From contig JAFGSL010000003.1 of the NCBI GenBank assembly GCA_016934645.1, positions 1-6,403 on the forward strand: DNA of 6,403 nucleotides, read 5' to 3'. Below are positions 5,397 to 6,403 of the stretch, piece by piece. The translations under genes were made by a program, and so were the position numbers. Position 1 is the first letter of the stretch. Each line of letters opens with the position of its first letter. The notes under the pieces are model-generated. The model was given only the letters and a program-made list of their open reading frames with translations. It was not told where the DNA came from and made no database searches. This DNA is from Anaerolineae bacterium. Lineage in GTDB: Bacteria > Chloroflexota > Anaerolineae > B4-G1 > SLSP01.

Positions 5397-6403
5397 TCAC
5401 GCTTTCACGCTCATCACACTATCGAAAAACGCCTCGCAGCGCGTGATCAGCCCGGCGTCGGCAGTGTGATCGTCGAATTCCAGTTCGAGGAAGGGCTTGT
5501 CGCCCAGTTCACGACGGAAGAAGCTGATGAGGAACGAATCCGGCCCACAGGCGAAATTGGTGATATACAAAGCGTGCAGGTTGGCCTGCGTGCGCAGGTA
5601 ACGGGCTGCCGCCAGGATGTCCTGTCCACTGCGCCAGAACATATTGTCGAAACGATCGGAGACATCGAGGGAACGCACAGGCAAATAGTCCAGCGGAATG
5701 GGCAACACCCCTAGCTTGCGAATCTTGGACGGAAGGTCCTGGTTCAAGCCGGGATCGTAGAGATTGTAGGAACGTCCCACCAGGACGGCGGCCGGCCGGT
5801 CGCCCCAGCTTTCCAGCAGAGCGGCGCCGTGGGCCTGGACGGCGGCGTAGAAGTCGCGTTGCGTGGTCTCTGCCGCTTCTACAGCCCGCGCCATGCGCCG
5901 CATCGAGACGCCCAACGCAGCAGCCAACGGGCGCAATTCCTTGAGAAGCGTCTTCTGCCAGAGCAGGTGCAGCGGGAATTGGAGCGCGCGCGGCCCTTCG
6001 ACTTGCTCAGGGCAGGCGCCGCGCGCCGCAATATCCACCGCTGCCGTGGCGATCCATGGGGACGCCTGGATGAAAGGGCAGAGCGTATTGTAGGTTTGCC
6101 CCGGCGCGGGATTTTCGCGGTTGACGACGCCCGGCAGAAAGATAAAGTCACAGTCCTTTTCCAACAGGTTGAGGATATGGCCCATCACGACTTTGACCGG
6201 GAAACAGGTCTCGGCGGCGGCTGTCAGGGCAGTGTCGGCGGTGATACGTGGGTGCGTGACGTCCGAGAGCACCGGCGTCGCGCCCAACTCCGCGAACAAC
6301 GCGCGCCAGTAAGGGTACAGATCGTAAAAGGTGAGCGTGCGCGGGATGCCGACTTTGGCGCCTCCGGCGGCTATATCCGGCCCGTTCGACTCGCTCAGGG
6401 CAG
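5397..6403 (-). CDS. DUF2229/COG3580-like acyl-CoA dehydratase activase-related protein (5' end outside window)
   Basis: The frame is open from the right edge (first complete codon 6401-6399) to TGA at 5399-5397, with 334 visible residues. A TTG at 6297-6299 is not the true start: the conserved family start KVGIPRTLTFYDLYPYW lies upstream of it in the same frame (about 6356-6306), and no ATG, GTG or TTG precedes that motif inside the window. Family marks are ETCFPVKVVMGH (Cys66 of the visible part), YNTLCPFIQASPWI (Cys108), LVGRSYNLYDPGLN, TNFACGPDSFL and LELEFDDHTADAGLITR. The cysteines are likely iron-sulfur ligands. Related proteins are often fused to an N-terminal BcrAD/BadFG ATPase, the activase that hydrolyses ATP to lower the potential of an electron. 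The extra upstream in-frame residues fit such a fusion or a linker, but this is inferred. Repeat-derived residues ACPEQVEG sit mid-protein, and a second repeat copy lies at the window edge. It forms a unit with the downstream COG3581-like gene. Confidence 0.85.
   Translation of the reverse strand, partial: ALSESNGPDIAAGGAKVGIPRTLTFYDLYPYWRALFAELGATPVLSDVTHPRITADTALTAAAETCFPVKVVMGHILNLLEKDCDFIFLPGVVNRENPAPGQTYNTLCPFIQASPWIATAAVDIAARGACPEQVEGPRALQFPLHLLWQKTLLKELRPLAAALGVSMRRMARAVEAAETTQRDFYAAVQAHGAALLESWGDRPAAVLVGRSYNLYDPGLNQDLPSKIRKLGVLPIPLDYLPVRSLDVSDRFDNMFWRSGQDILAAARYLRTQANLHALYITNFACGPDSFLISFFRRELGDKPFLELEFDDHTADAGLITRCEAFFDSVMSVKA
5994..6017. repeat. Dispersed short repeat copy 1, inside the DUF2229-like gene
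   Basis: CCCTTCGACTTGCTCAGGG followed by CAGGC is an imperfect palindrome (CCCT at one end, AGGG at the other). It shares a 19-base core, TTCGACTTGCTCAGGGCAG (5997-6015), with the copy at the right edge, with one mismatch. On the minus strand it is read in frame as ACPEQVEG, between a conserved CPFIQASPWI region and the next helix. Peptides such as CPEQVEG or CPEPVEG are, from general knowledge, typical translation products of a small repeat family spread through some Chloroflexota and other environmental genomes. Length is a multiple of the codon frame, or the frame was restored, since the gene stays open. Confidence 0.6.
6381..6403. repeat. Dispersed short repeat copy 2 at the right window edge
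   Basis: CCCGTTCGACTCGCTCAGGG then CAG matches copy 1 over TTCGACTCGCTCAGGGCAG (6385-6403) at 18 of 19 bases, in the same orientation, and may continue beyond the window. On the minus strand it reads in frame as ALSESNG just before the conserved start of the DUF2229-like domain, so here it seems to lie in a linker or N-terminal extension rather than in the domain core. Confidence 0.55.

Overview
The window is GC-rich bacterial DNA carrying five protein-coding genes and no RNA gene, complete insertion sequence or CRISPR array that I can see. Three genes lie on the + strand: the end of an aldo/keto reductase, a membrane sensor histidine kinase, and a nucleotidyltransferase-GHMP kinase fusion. 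Two lie on the - strand and form a compact unit of 2-hydroxyacyl-CoA-dehydratase/activase-like proteins. The mixture suggests an environmental, probably anaerobic or facultative bacterium. A short dispersed repeat with the core TTCGACTTGCTCAGGGCAG, read in frame as ACPEQVEG, resembles repeats I associate with Chloroflexota (Anaerolineae-type) genomes. That assignment is an inference of moderate confidence.

Layout: 1-787 is the C-terminal ~261 residues of an NAD(P)H-dependent aldo/keto reductase, closed by a strong intrinsic terminator (814-850). An extended -10 element (866-874) just after the terminator could start the next transcript. The sensor kinase (970-2922) has six predicted membrane helices, a GAF domain, HisKA and HATPase_c, but no receiver domain and no response regulator beside it. 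The 82-base gap at 2923-3004 holds three palindromes and ends in a near-perfect Shine-Dalgarno sequence. The fused protein (3005-4147) joins a TagD/HldE-like nucleotidyltransferase to a compact GHMP-type kinase. It overlaps the stop of the convergent - strand unit by 7 bases.

The - strand unit is transcribed from right to left. The upstream gene (6403 down to 5397) is a DUF2229/COG3580-like protein whose 5' end lies outside the window. It is followed after 23-29 bases by a COG3581-like, cysteine-rich protein (5367 down to 4141). Such pairs are related to the ATP-driven activase and iron-sulfur dehydratase/reductase systems of 2-hydroxyacyl-CoA dehydration and benzoyl-CoA reduction, but their substrate is generally unknown. 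The kinase-transferase fusion could make a nucleotide-activated sugar or polyol by phosphorylation and then NMP transfer. Nothing in the window shows that it works together with the dehydratase-like pair. The most interesting items are the fusion protein, the repeat copies read in frame inside the DUF2229-like gene, and the palindrome-rich leader.
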